Shown here one piece after another: positions 13,503-25,804 of a stretch of DNA of 64,000 nucleotides. Location of the stretch: positions 1 through 64,000 of the forward strand of contig MU385936.1 in assembly GCA_022497145.1 (NCBI GenBank), given 5' to 3'. Source of the stretch: Rostrohypoxylon terebratum. Its lineage: Eukaryota > Ascomycota > Sordariomycetes > Xylariales > Hypoxylaceae. The translations under genes and the position numbers were made by a program. How positions within the stretch are numbered: the first letter of the stretch is position 1; each line of letters starts with the position of its first letter. The notes under the pieces are model-generated. The model saw nothing but the letters and a program-made list of their open reading frames with translations, had not been told where the DNA came from and searched no databases.

Positions 13503-15448
13503 ATGTCCCGAAACGGGGATATCAGGGGTTTCTTCGGCAAACCCTCCGGCCGAAGCAGCTCCCAGTCGCTACCGATTGTTAACTCATCTCCGCCGGCAAT
13601 GGATCCGCAATCGTCAATCTCAACCCCTAAAACTCCCCCGAAATCCACTTCTAAGCCTAGAGATCGGACTGATGAAATCAAGGGATCCGATGATGAGGAC
13701 GCGGATTCGGACGATTCTCTTGAGTCGATCAGCGCTTTCCTTGAACGGAAGAATGGTCCTTCACAGCATACAAGAAATACAAATCTAACTAGCACCCCGA
13801 AAGCCAAGAGAATAGCTACTACTTCAACGACCCGCCTCAGGTCTCCGTTGACAATACAGCCAAAGCAAAAATTCACCCTCAAACAATTGCTAGACCATAC
13901 TCGGCAATCTGATCGAGCGGAAGAAAGTGCTAGAAGGACCGACGAACTCATCAACCAGAATGACGATGATGATGATAGATTCGGCCAAGTCCTGACGGAG
14001 GTGCAGAATGACCCGTCCTTGTTACAGAAAACAGTCAAAGAACTCCTCGACAACGATGAAGAAAATACTAAGGGTGACAAGCTTGTTAGAGCTGTGAACC
14101 GTACCAAAGTGGACGGGTCTCGAAGGGCGTTCTACTTCTTCAATCTAGAGCAACCCCTATTGAAGCCCCCTAGAAAGCCGTTTCCTCAAAAAAGAGCGAC
14201 GGGATGCTGGCGCCATCTCGCCGATTCCAAATCGCAAGACCAATCGTTCATATTCGGCTATCCCCATACTATTGTGTCCAGAGGCGGGAAGCTCCCGGAC
14301 GAGATTTTCCTGTGGATCCTAGACGAGGTCTGCGTTGAGAAGAATGCCCAGCTACGTGTGCAATATGTCAACTTGGTGACTTGGTGTATAGAGAGTATTC
14401 CCCGCCTTGTCACTACCGCACGGTTGTATTCTATGCTCGAGAAGATAGGCGGCCCCAAGCACTTTCAGAAGCAAGACCACTCAAAGGCCCAAAGCTTTCC
14501 GAGTGTAGAGGACCCCTATCCTGGGAGAAACTGGACGGGCCTTATCACTTTCTTAGAAATTCTGGAGCGGATGGCCCCGAACTTAAACACGGAACATATA
14601 ATAGGAGCTATCAAATTGCTACTACGGATGGCTCTGGACCCTCTAGTGAGTACCACGGTTCGCTCTGAGCATGCTGAAGCGATGGACGCTCTTGTCAAGG
14701 CACTACCGAAAGACGGGACGAACCAGTGGGATGAAGCCGTACGTTTTCCCCTTCTTCCATGCATTTCACATCTATAATACTAACAACAAAGTGCGAGTCG
14801 ATATCTACATATGTGTACGAAATTGTGGATGGTCCTAGTAATCAACTCATTCCTATAAATTACATGCCGAATACCAGCTCTAAGCATCGTGATCTGAAAC
14901 GACGCATGGCAGCCGTGGTGTTCTTCCGCGACACCTCACTAGGCCGCAAGCCGGTTGACGAGGGCTTGACCCTAGACATCCTTACAACCCGGCTTGACTC
15001 TCCAGACTTCGCCGTCAGCCAAACAACCAACTTCGAGGAACTCCGCGCCCTCATCATTCTCCTAGACATCATCCTCGGCAACGCCGAGTTCATCATGAAG
15101 CAATACACGACGAATGCAGACGCGGACACCCAAAACGAGGAGGAAAGAGACGCGAGTCGTAAGTTCGACGCCGATATCGACGGCCTGACGTTCCGGCTCA
15201 AGATCATCCACGACAAGATCCACGATAGTACACTCCTGTCCCGTAAGGTGGCTAAGGCGTCTATCGACCTAGTCGCTAAACGATTGACTTACGCCGTGCG
15301 AACGAGGCCCCCGCCCAAGACCAGCATCTTCGACGCCGAACCTAAGGAGGATAAGGACCTACCGAAGCAGAGGGCATTCATGAAGAGCTGGGCGGAGAAG
15401 AAGGCCGTGAGCAGTGTCGAGTCTTCATTTAACGGAAACGGCAAGTAA
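13503..15448 (+). CDS. Putative nuclear protein, weakly Nse5/Nse6-like
   Basis: Two exons, 13503-14738 and 14792-15448, joined by a 53-bp intron (donor GTACGT, branch ACTAAC, phase 0), encode 630 aa. The N-terminal ~200 residues are disordered and acidic, rich in Ser, Pro and Asp/Glu. They begin with a DIRGFFGKPS segment that recalls peptide-docking tails of replication and repair proteins, although the Gln of a PIP box is absent. The rest is a helical region with FLWILDEVCVEKNAQLRVQY near 280-300, and the C-terminus is Lys-rich. The layout (disordered acidic N-terminus plus helical repeat body) reminds me of fungal Smc5-Smc6 loader subunits of the Nse5/Nse6 kind, but no diagnostic motif proves it. 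The gene is real; the function is a guess. It is convergent with the V-ATPase subunit E gene. Confidence 0.55.
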
Positions 15449-15850
15449 TAGGGCAGGGAGGTGTCAAAGATGGATCAGACTGGTTCAGATTGGATTGCTG
15501 GGAACACAAAGTGTGCGAGTTTTCAAACTAAATTGGTGTTTTATTGATGTGCCGGACGTCCTGCAACGCCTATGATATACAGACAAGAGGCCTTTCTAAT
15601 TCGAGATACTACCAAGGGCAATGGTCTAGCTACGTAATCAGCTAGGTCCACGCCCGAATGCAACCACTACCCCCCTTATGAGAGACTGTCACAGGTTGGG
15701 ATACTAGTATGACAACACAATGCCCAAACACACACGATATTTCTCTCTTGCTCTCTTTCCGTCCAGCTGACGCCCAGCGTTTGTTGCTTTCGTGATTTGT
15801 TTGCGTGCGCGCGGATGAGGTTGGAACCTTGGGATGAGGGAGGAGAGCCC
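15449..15850. other. Convergent 3' flanks
   Basis: This 0.4-kb spacer lies between two genes that end towards each other. It presumably holds both 3' UTRs and terminators. I see no gene or repeat in it. Confidence 0.5.
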
Positions 15851-16760
15851 TTAGTCGTAGAACTTTCGGTTGGGGTTCTTGCCGAACAACGTCTCTCGGA
15901 CGGCGGGCAGGCCGCTGGATTGTAGGAGGAGCAGTCGCTCGTCGAAGGTGTTGTTGATCTCGATCTTGCCTTGTCCACCGACTATCGCAAGGCCACCGGA
16001 GCTATGAAGATTATGCCTCGTTAGTATATCATGAACCCGATATCTGCTTCGGCTATCGAGATGTTGATGGGGATGACGGTACTCACCTGCCCTCTGGCAA
16101 CGCATTTTCCTCGTCGATAGTAACCTTGGTCGTCTTGCCCGTAGTCTTCTTATACTCCTCCTCCGCATCCTTAATAGCGTCCTTGACGACCGCGTAATCG
16201 GCCTCCCTAGCACGGACCTGGATCTCGCTCTCGGACAAAGCATACAAGCCCTCCAGCAGCAGATTCTTCAACGTGACCTTGTATTTAGCGGCGTCCTTGG
16301 TGCCGTCGACCAGCCTCTTGGAGGCGGCCTCGAAGATATCGTCGAGGAGCTGCTGGCGGGCGGCCAGGACCTTCAGACGGGTCTTGTTGGCGACGGTGGA
16401 GCGGGTGATCTGCTGGGACATGGCGGCCTGCTTCAGCTTCTTGGCGTGCGCGGCGTCGATGGCGTCGGTTTCTTGACGCACCAGCTTCGACTTCTCGATG
16501 CTGAATTCTTCGTTCGCCTTGATCTCGATCTCGCGCGCCTTCTCCAGCGCTTCTTGCTTGATGAAGGCCGTCATCTTGCGGAGCTCTTGCCCGACCTGTG
16601 GAGAGGGGAGGTTGATCCGTTAGCATGTTTGTTCGTCACGGTCATCTCAAGTCTCGGTGTGTGTATGTGTGTATGCGTGTATTTGACTTTTGGTATATAT
16701 CTCATGGCAGCGGAATTGGATGTTTACCTGGTCGTCGGACAAGGCGTGGACTTGCGACAT
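15851..16760 (-). CDS. vma4: V-type ATPase subunit E
   Basis: This subunit is part of the peripheral stalk of the vacuolar proton pump, pairing with subunit G to hold V1 against V0. Exons are 16760-16728 (MSQVHALSDDQ), 16595-16087 and 16001-15851, with introns of 132 and 85 bp and consistent phases, giving 230 aa, the usual length. Family features: the start SQVHALSDDQVGQELRKM, the long charged coiled coil (FIKQEALEKAREIEIKANEEF onward) over residues ~20-90, and the C-terminal GGQGKIEINNTFDERL block near 190-205. The tiny first exon and GC-rich reading frame are normal for a strongly expressed fungal housekeeping gene. Identification is secure. Confidence 0.96.
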
Positions 16761-18504
16761 CTTGAGAGGTGTTTGAGGAGCGTATCGAAGTGGTTGGAAG
16801 CTTGAAAGGAGCGAGATAGGAGTCTCGGCAGGACGTGTGAGCAATCCACCTGATGAGGCGTGTTTCCAATGCAGCCAAAGGTTGGATAGATGTCGATTGT
16901 AGGTTGATAGAAGGTAGTGGGTCGCAATAGCTCTTCTGCGGCGGCCTGTTAGATGTTGTAGTCGTATTCCGGTGACATCTACTACAGTATCACTGAGTTA
17001 CAGAAAGCTGGAAACCTGGTCGGGGAGCTATTACTACATCAATCAATGCGGGTAACCCCAGCTACCTCATTTCAGTTTAGAGTTAGAGCCAGTAGATGTA
17101 CATTATGTAATGTATATAGTCAGATAGCCTTCACCAGCCACAATCTCCAAAGTTTTAAACCTATGACCCTGGCAATTTTAGAACATCCTTGATGGCCCGT
17201 CCCTTCCTTGTGGCTAGTACATAGTAAGACAGGTACCTACCTAATCTTGGATCCTCGCAGAATTTGCTGCGACATCGAACCCATTTAACCCCACTGGAGT
17301 AACACCACAGCGAGACCACAGGCAAGTAAACTTCAACAGCCGGAGTCTGGTGCCCCCTGCAGAATGACTTGGTGTCTATGGTGTCTGATCGGTGACCACT
17401 GACAACGCTGGCACTTGATGCTACGGCGTTTCAATCCATTGGAATCGCTTGATTGTTTAGTTGCTTTGTTGTTTCTGCTGCTACAAGCATTCTACGACCA
17501 TACTATAATTACTATCATTAATGCTATATCAATTTGGGTATATTAACAAGGTCAAGTTCAGGGTCTGTTCAGCATAGCGTCGTATGATAGATCTTCATCT
17601 TATTGCTTTGTTATTGCTTCGTTGTTCCGCCTCCAAAATCCCAATTCCCAAAACAGCCGTCAGGCTTAATAGGAAATCGTGGGATACCGTGGGATACCGT
17701 GGGATACCTTGGGATACCTTCGAGAAAACCAATAAACTTAGAAACATTACCTCATACCCCTGGAATAGAGTTTTTTTGTACGCTGTACTGCGTACCTCTT
17801 TTCTGGGATCTTGCCCTTTCTAGTCTTTAAACTTTAACCAGACACTCCCGATAACTTTCAACTTTGTTACTTCATCCAGGACTTAGGTACTCTTATTTTT
17901 TTTTCTATTTCTGCAACATTTCCAAATTGTCCATGCTCATATCATTCAACTCGTTCACCCAAGTTATTATAAATTCGCACAATTTTCGAATACACATTTC
18001 CTTTATTCCCAATTGTGCCGTTGAGTAAGAGAAATTCGACCCGCCAATCTCAACAGATTCACACCGTCAGGAACACGAGCCTTAGAAACACCGCTGTCAT
18101 TTTTTTTCAAGCCACAACCCCCCTGCCCCTGTTCTCTGGAACGGGCGTCATTGAGTTCAATCCAGTTCAGCTCAGTTCAGTTCACCGTCTTATGAACCTG
18201 ACTTATTCGACTTGATCTTCCTTAACTTCCAACTCTTGCGACTGTTTAAATCAGTGTCCAAAATTCGTTGCGATTACATTCGTCGACCTCTTCTTTGTTA
18301 TTATCATACTATAATCAATACACTCATTTATCCCCGCTCGCTTACCGAATTCCCGAATCTGCAATCTTCAAGGACTCGACGTGCATACATAAGTGCATAC
18401 ATAGTACGACAAGGATTCTTTGCATTCGCTGTCTCATGGGCAACCGAGGCGCTTCTTCATCTAGCGACGATCGCGGATGAGCTGACCAAAAAAAATTTGT
18501 CGCA
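16761..18504. other. Divergent promoter region (V-ATPase E / NIPA transporter)
   Basis: The two flanking genes are transcribed away from here. The stretch contains a TACCTACCTA motif near 17234, a 10-bp tandem at 17681-17720, pyrimidine-rich tracts at about 17890-18010 and 18230-18310, which suit a fungal 5' leader, and no supportable gene. Confidence 0.5.
17681..17720. repeat. 10-bp tandem repeat, four copies
   Basis: Four perfect-length units GGGATACCGT, GGGATACCGT, GGGATACCTT, GGGATACCTT stand head to tail. The change from GT to TT at unit 3 shows expansion after divergence. Confidence 0.85.
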
Positions 18505-20223
18505 ATGGGTGTGTTTGGCGACCTCTCGCCGGGAGGCACCATCACGGTAGGTTTGAATACTCATATTTAGGATCTCTATCATTTCGGTCGCCACTCATAC
18601 TAATGCGATCTCGCACCATAGATTGGTATACTAGTCGGTCTAGTATCCACGAGTGTCCAGTCCCTTGGCCTCACCCTACAGCGAAAATCGCATATGCTCG
18701 AAGATGAAAAGTACCCCCTCGAATTCCAGCGACCGGCGTATCGAAGACGAAGATGGCAATTAGGCATGGGCATGTTCGTTATATCCAATATATTTGGCAG
18801 CACCATTCAAATTTCGACCTTGCCTCTACCCGTTCTATCGACTTTACAAGCAGCCGGACTGGTATTCAACTCTATATGCGCTACGTTAATATTAAATGAA
18901 CCCTTTACGCGATGGTCTTTCTACGGAACCGCCCTTGTCACCACCGGCGCGGCATTAATAGCTATATTCGGCGCGATACCCTCCCCGGCACACAGTTTAG
19001 CGGAGCTACTGGAACTGCTTGGTAGATGGCCGTTTATTCTCTGGATGTCCCTCCAGGCTGTACTCGTTATCTCGATGGCATTGGTCATCGATCTAGTCAA
19101 TCATTTCAGCAGTTTATCGCAGAACGCTAGGTTCCGGCTAGTCCGTGGCCTCGTATTTGGATGTATCAGCGGTATTCTATCAGCTCATTCCTTACTATTC
19201 GCGAAGTCCGCCGTCGAGTTGGTTATCAGGACAATCGCCGATGGCGATAACCAATTTGGGCACTGGGAATCATGGATGCTTGTGTTTGGGTTGGTCGCCC
19301 TGGCCTTAAGTCAGTTGTATTATCTTCACCGCGGATTGAAGCTGGTATCCACATCCGTATTATACCCACTTGTGTTTTGCATTTACAACATAATCGCTAT
19401 CCTAGACGGTTTGATATATTTCCATCAGACGGACCTCATCACACACTTACACGCCGGACTAATCACCTTGGGTACCATCATACTACTATCAGGCGTTCTG
19501 GCACTGTCATGGCGCCTCAGCGACGAGCAGCACCCGCCAGCAGTTGGGTCATCGAGTCTTACGCCAGGACTAGGGCTTGTCGAGGATACAGAAGGGGAGG
19601 ACTCATCACCTACAGATACCGAATCCGTCGGCGAGGCCGAGTCAGCAGTACCGCCTACATACAACACTTTCGCACCGAACGGAGAGACGACGCCCCTCAC
19701 CCCAGGCCGCAAGCCATCAAGCCGTTGGCATGAGCGTGCACAAATATGGGACGAATTGGAAGATCAAGAATCACCCAGACCATCATTAAGGAATAGGTCG
19801 AGCACTCTACCTGCAAGTGCAATTGGCGAAGATACGCCATTAATGCCAGGACGAAGAATCATATCAGCGGAGTCAACAGCCTCGCTAAACGCGATCGAAG
19901 CCGGCGAATCTTCACCGAGGAGGATGTTTAGACGACGAAGGAAGTCCACGGGATTCCCTGGTTTCACGGCACGCAGACACATACGGAGGAAGAGCTCGGC
20001 CGGAGCTGGTATTCAAGAAGCCCTAGGCGGGATCTGGAAGATGAGGTGGTGGCGCGGGAACCGAGATAATGACTTCGACGTAGCAGTCGCTAGCCCTCCG
20101 GGTGGCGGAAGTGGAAGGGGGTTCTGGAGCCCATCAAGAAGGCAGCGCTTTACAGACGACCCGGAAGATGAGGGCGAGAGAAGGTCGAGACCAGGAAGTC
20201 CTAGAGGCGACGATGCTGTTTAA
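18505..20223 (+). CDS. NIPA-type (DUF803) magnesium transporter-like membrane protein
   Basis: Exons 18505-18546 (MGVFGDLSPGGTIT) and 18622-20223, separated by a 75-bp intron, encode 547 aa. The first membrane segment, IGILVGLVSTSVQSLGLTLQ followed by RKSH, matches the start of NIPA proteins. About eight further hydrophobic segments follow to residue ~310, including the family-like blocks NIFGSTIQISTLPLPVLSTL and TSVLYPLVFCIYN. The remaining ~235 residues form a hydrophilic, Ser/Arg/Pro-rich cytosolic tail that is probably regulatory. Animal NIPA proteins move Mg2+; fungal members are little studied, so the substrate is inferred. The mitochondrial Mg2+ channel MRS2 lies 3 kb to the right. The first exon is only 42 bp and is supported by phase and by the family start. 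Confidence 0.9.
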
Positions 20224-22354
20224 TTTAAAAAGGTTGAACTGCTAGACTTCAGACGTGCATATACCCAGTTAAGATTAATCGGGGTGCATAAGGAATACAT
20301 GGGCTGGATAGCCTGGCGTCATTCGAGATAATAAGGATAACAAGAATTATTCAGCGTACGTGATAAAGTGTCTAGGCTATGGTGTTATTTGCCTTAGGTG
20401 TGTTATATTGCAACATCTGTTCTCATTCTGGACTCCAGTCTGTATAACAATGAATTATCATCACTAAGTATTTGGATAAATCAGGTAACCATGGGCGGAG
20501 GTACGGAGATGAGATGAAGCCAACCCCCGGTGTGCCTGTTGTTACATTGTGACGGGGCGGTCTCACTCAGGTATGCATGTCTTGCTTACGGTGCCTTACC
20601 ACCTGATAATCTGATCTGTCCGCGAGACGCAAGGCACGAGATGCTGACTCGTGCGATTAGATCTGAGCAACTGCTGTTCTACATGATTCAAGAAATCCCA
20701 TTATAATTTATCGTCCGCCGTATTCGTGCTTTGTAATACGGGAGCGAGAACGAACTGTTCTATTTTAAGAGCTTCGTTTCTTTTCATTCCCAGACATTTA
20801 CGAGACGTAAAAGGAAGTTGTATTAGAGTTTTCTGGTTGTTGGCCCTGGGGAAATCCTCTCACTTATTGGTCGGTGGTACTCCGAATCCGCTGCGAGTCT
20901 GACAGTCTCATCCTGAATCCTGGGGCCTGAGGCTTGAGTCCTTTTCCCTCAAGGCTTCACCCCGAGGACTGTCGGCAATATTCACCTTTACACGTGTGGA
21001 AGGATTCAGTTGTAGTATATTGGTTGGCGTCAGATCGTACATGGGGCCGGCATATGAGATGTATTATATGCTCTAGGAAGTCAAGAATAGACCGAGTTGG
21101 CTCACAGATATATGCCAAGCTGAACAAACAATGCAACATCATCAGACTTTGACGAAGCTTCTTTTCACTAGGGCTGAGGCCATGTGTAAGGTACCGGCAT
21201 CTAAGTAAGTAAGCAGCGCGGTCGAAATTTGATTACACGGTCCTACATCGAACGACTTCACCTCCCAATCGGGATATCTTCTAAGCGCGAATAGCATCTT
21301 GAGTCGCTGGGAGGCATTACACTGCAGACAATAATGCACTTTGGTTTTTTTCATTATTGAATTAGTAATAATAAGATATTTATGAGCATAGTTGCTACAT
21401 AACGAGTTGTGAGGAGGTATTTTCAATCATTAACAGGTTTTGATTACCATCTGCGCTCCTTACGCCTTAACAGGAAGCTATCAAAAACCACCTGGTTAAG
21501 GATGAGACGGCGAGAACATTGATTCCATTTTCCGCCACTTCATATACATAGAGCTGCACTTTCAACTTGTGACCGGTAAACAATATATGATCGTTGATTT
21601 AGCCAATAACACCAACAAATTGTGAGGAAGGATTGAGGCTCATTCTAACTGTAGCCTGAACGAGCGTAACTTTAACAAATGATCCCTCACTGGTCCTATA
21701 GGACAGGTGAACCACCTGCCATCTTCGTTCCCTCAAACCCCCAGATTAAGTGTCATGCAGTGCTCTTTTTCACCTGCAGCTGACAGCCGCTTTGCCTCAA
21801 ACATATTGTAACCTGACAGTCTAACACTGGAGATAACATAAGCTACCAACGACTAAGCTCTGGAAAGAGACAAGCGTTCCTGGGCTTTCTGGGGTGAGGA
21901 AAGGGCTCACCGTAGGGAAATGTCGGCATTCTGGTCTACCAACCAGTCCCGGGGTGGGAAATAAGCGGAATAGAATCAATAGAGTGGTCAATACTTACCA
22001 AAGCCAACTCCCCTTTTAGTCCTGGACCGTCATCAAATTACCTGAGTTGGTCCGTAAGCTACCGCCTAAGTCAGGGGTAGGGAGATTTGGGAGGACAGTA
22101 CAGAGCCTCAATAGGATCGGTATCACGGGAATATGGACAGGAGCGCCGTCTAATCCTCGGCGAGGTGAAGGAGCACGACGTAGATGGGAAACGAGTATAT
22201 ATACTCTCCATCGCCAGCGTCCATGGTATGAGTTTTCTCTGCTCATCAGCATCTCAAGCTTCACAGTCTCATAACCAACAGCCTCCCTTCATCAACATCC
22301 ACACCAAACTCTCAAACACCTCCAAACACCAAACACCAAACCAAATCATCCAAA
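20224..22354. other. 2.1-kb intergenic region
   Basis: No credible gene. The left end is the 3' flank of the NIPA-type gene; the right end is the promoter of the small secreted protein gene, with a TATA element at about 22193-22206. The middle is unstructured to my eye. Confidence 0.45.
22193..22206 (+). promoter_or_regulatory. Palindromic TATA element
   Basis: GAGTATATATACTC is a perfect 14-bp palindrome containing a TATATATA core about 150 bp upstream of the start of the secreted protein gene. Position and sequence suit a core promoter with a C/A-rich, pyrimidine-biased leader after it, as seen before strongly expressed fungal genes. Confidence 0.55.
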
Positions 22355-22791
22355 ATGGTCTCCCTCCGCGCCACCCTCCTCGCCGTCGGCCTCGCCGCGA
22401 CCCAAGTCCTCGCCTTCAGCGGCGACATGACGTACTACACGCCCGGCCTCGGCGCCTGCGGCAAGACGAACACGCAGGCGGACCACATCGTGGCCGTGTC
22501 TCCCGCGCAGTACGGCAACGACGCGAACCCGAACAAGGCCAAGGTGTGCGGCCGCAAGATCAAGATCAGCTACGGCGGCAAGAGCGCCACCGCCACCGTC
22601 ACCGACAAGTGCCCCGAGTGCCTTAGCGGCTCGATCGATGGTATGTACCGACTCATATACTTTGCTATTACCTAGTCGTGGTTCAATGTGGGATATCTGC
22701 TAATCTTGGAATTGTAGTGAGCCCGTCTGTCTTCAAGGAGCTCGCTCCCTTGGCCAAGGGCCGTGTCAAGGTCACCTGGAACTACGTCTAA
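22355..22791 (+). CDS. Small secreted RlpA-like double-psi beta-barrel protein
   Basis: Exons 22355-22640 and 22718-22791 (77-bp intron, phase 1) give a 119-aa precursor. A signal peptide is clear: MVSLRATLLAVGLAATQVLA, with cleavage predicted before FSGDMTYYTPG. The mature ~99 residues show the DPBB pattern of the fungal expansin/barwin-like group: GDMTYYTPGLGACG, then the HIVAVSPAQYG segment, VCGRKIKISYGG, VTDKCPEC and the closing ELAPLAKGRVKVTWNYV. The Cys pairs at GACGK, KVCGR and KCPEC probably form disulfides. Such proteins are secreted wall-associated or effector-like molecules; some bind polysaccharide or inhibit proteases, but no catalytic residues can be named. Codons are strongly C/G-ending compared with neighbours, which together with the TATA element suggests high expression. 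Confidence 0.9.
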
Positions 22792-23281
22792 GCGACGCAA
22801 TCGCAGCTACCGAGCCGCAACAGCTTGACCTGGTGAATATAAGGAAAAGGGGTAGATGATGAGAGTTGAGATAGACAAGTATAGATGGGGGGTGAAAGGT
22901 TTGGGGGAAAACAAAAAACAACATTCGCTTTCTGTTAGATAATTCTTACTGTACATACTAAACATATCAACGTTGGCCACTCAACATTTTCCTCATGACG
23001 ACGTGACGTGACGTGACGTTCCTGAGAACATTCTTCTAAGATAACATATCTAGGACCAATTCGTCAGTCCGTGGTGGGTATATGAAGCCCTTTAATCTAT
23101 AAGAGATGAGAATACCTTTTTTAAGTCCTAGAGTCTTATCACACAGAGTATAGACCCCCCGAACCTGCCTACAGTGCTCCCGAAATGCTTACGCCATCAT
23201 AACGCCAAGACTGTCCTCTTACATAAGTCCGAACCAAGTCTCTAATAGGATAATCCCCTGTATAGCTCATCAATGAACATC
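22792..23281. other. Convergent 3' flanks with GTGAC pentamer repeat
   Basis: The spacer separates two genes that end towards each other. It contains a run of ACGTG/GTGAC pentamers at about 22996-23019. I see nothing else of note. Confidence 0.5.
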
Positions 23282-25017
23282 TCACCACCATATTTTCTTC
23301 TTCTCGGCTTCTTGCTTCTTCATGTTCAGCCGTCGTAACATTTCCCTATTGCGGGGGTCTAGAAGCCCCACATTTCCCTCGTCGTGGAACCAATGGTATT
23401 CGTTCCGGCCGCCCCTCAAGTCATCGCCCTGCATTTTAACACGCTGGACCTTCCTCAGCTTGGTCAAGCCGTACTTGCATACCCAAAGAGAAAATAAGAC
23501 AGAAACGCCCGTGACGGCCGCGAAGCCCCAGTGGGTTTCTTCGATGAAGTTCTCTAGGTTCATGCCGTAGAGGCCGGCGATGAACGTGCCCATTGCTAGA
23601 CCGAGAGTCCCGACGCTGAACTTCAGATCTAGCAACATAAGAGAGTTCCGGTTGGCGTCTAGGATTGCCCGAATACTATTGCTGTTAGCTCGGAGTAGTT
23701 TTGGGTAGGTGAATTGGTGAGCTTACATCTCTTCAGTATTCCGAATGCTTGATACCAAATTCTGTGCTTCCTGGACGATTTCGTCGCAAAGCTTGTGATA
23801 AGATTCCAACAGCATCTCGACCTCGGTGTGATCGTCGAGTTCACGGTGAATGTCACGTGTTTTCTCGGTCAGATACATATCAGCCAAGTCGTCATCTGCT
23901 TCAAGCAATTCCTCGATAGCGTCCCGGACGAGCTTCGCCTTCTGCTCGAAAGTGCTCACTCGTTTGGAAAGTACCAGGAGAATTCGTAGCTTGTGCCGAT
24001 CAATATCGTCTTCAAGCTCGCTTAATATCCGGATTACCGGATCGCGAACTGCTTCGAAATCTGCCTCAAGCTCTTGGGTGACGGACTGGAGGACGGCTTC
24101 TAGAGCACGGAATTCGTACGGTAGGCCGCCGTTTCCGGGGAGCGGCTTCTGCTGAAGCTTTCCTTGTAGATCGTACATGAACGCCGATTGTGGGTATGAT
24201 GCTTTAGACCCGTATACATCGAATAGTAAGACCCGGTTGTATTTAATTAGGACTTTTAAATGTAGTAAATTGAGTAAGATGGCAGTTGGTCGGACGAGGA
24301 TGTGCGGCAAGTTGGAGGAATCGATCTTGCGCAGATCGCGAGGTAGCAGACCGAACTGTGTTAAGTCAGCTACGGTATTTCCCAAGGGCATTATAATATA
24401 TAGGTTCAAGGTAGACAAACCCTTGCGATGAGCTCGCTCTTCTTGAACTCGCCATCTATCAGTATAACGTTTCCATTTTCGTCGACTTCGGTACATCGTA
24501 ATCTCGGTTCCAAGGCAGCTTTCTGACTGAGCTGTCGTCGAGTATTAAACATGGAATTGTTATCTGGGCCTCTTTCTGAGTCGTTGGGGAGATCATCTGG
24601 TTCTAGAGGTTTGGCCTTCAACCTTGTTCCAAAGCCCCAGAGTTTATCTCGCCAAGTCGTCTGGCATTTTGTCTGTGGTCGGTTCGAGGAATTGTATCGC
24701 AGGCCTACGTTCGGTAAGAAGTATGGGGTATTTCTCTGTCGAATACTTCGTGAGGCTTGGGTACCGCGCGGTCGGATGAGTGAATCCAAGTCCAACATGC
24801 CGGCTTGTAATGTCGCATTTTGCGAAAAATCCATTGTATGATCTAATCGTGGAGAAATTTTCTGGTGTGTTCTGGCTGCGCATAGAGCTCTACGCGCTGC
24901 CTGTCCCAGGTCAGGAGTGCCATCGTGGTTCCAACTGAAAAAGCTAAGAGTCTCAGATTGTAGACGAAGAAACCTGAGGAGTCTGGGAGACGGAACTAAT
25001 GGGTGTAGCGAGGCCAT
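23282..25017 (-). CDS. mrs2: Mitochondrial inner-membrane Mg2+ channel Mrs2 (CorA family)
   Basis: The protein lets Mg2+ into the mitochondrial matrix. Exons 25017-24421, 24355-23727 and 23675-23282 (introns 65 and 51 bp) give 539 aa. The joins rebuild ELIARFGLLPRDLRKIDSS and NTEEIIRAILDANRNSLML, both characteristic of Mrs2. The first transmembrane segment ends in the signature YGMN at about 445-448 and is followed by the short loop NLENFIEETHWG and a second segment, then a basic tail. The N-terminal ~150 residues are Arg/Ser-rich and probably a mitochondrial targeting region. An ATG at 25074 would add 19 residues; I prefer 25017 because MASLHPLVPSPRLLRFLR is a better presequence. Very confident in the family; the exact start is open. 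Confidence 0.94.
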
Positions 25018-25804
25018 CGTGAGGCCTTTGATAGTCTTTGATAGCGCGAGGATTGTATTGGTATTTGTTAGCAAATCTGAGTTGATTTCAATGCCATGGT
25101 GCCTCTAAGATCTATATGTGGCATGCGACATGTTTGAAATGACAGTCGTGCGCGGAATTTCTCATGATTGATATAATTATTTGAAATATTTCTGATAGAA
25201 ATTATCTGAAAATTAGCCTGCAAAAGCTTCAATCGGACTTTGCACTAATCTATCGCCTGTGCTACCCGCGATAAGGATCGATTAGATCATCCGGACCCGT
25301 TATTTCTGTCCGTTTGATTCCAGATGTCCCAGCTGATTGGTTAGGTACTTGAGTACTTCTGTATGATGTAATTTAATTGGCCGATGATTTTCCTGTTCTT
25401 TGAGTTCCGTCTTCTGCGTAGGTACCTGGGTACATGGCACAGATGAAGCTTCATCTTTACATCAAATTCAACACTGTCATCACTAACTTGATCGCTCTGC
25501 TTCAAAACATCAGTCAATACTTAGATAATGCATGGGAGTTTGGCGATAAGAAGAATTCATCATAAAAGCACGAAATCTTACACAGTATGCTGTGGTTTGT
25601 GTATAAGGTGCCCGAACATAATGAGTCAAGCATCTTCCCCTAGGACCTAGGCGACCAGAACTCATTAGTGACCAAGTTCTATGAACTATACCTAAGGTAG
25701 AGAGGTATTTAAACCCGTCATCTGTTGTACTGAGCAATCTCTTGCTACAGTACTACAAAGTCTCATGATCGATTGAGCTAACTCTTAATACCAAGTTGGT
25801 CCTT
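25018..25804. other. Divergent promoter region (MRS2 / F-box gene)
   Basis: The stretch separates two divergent genes. Several GTACCTGGGTAC/AGGTACTTGAGTACT-like inverted motifs occur near 25340-25435. No supportable coding sequence was found. Confidence 0.45.
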
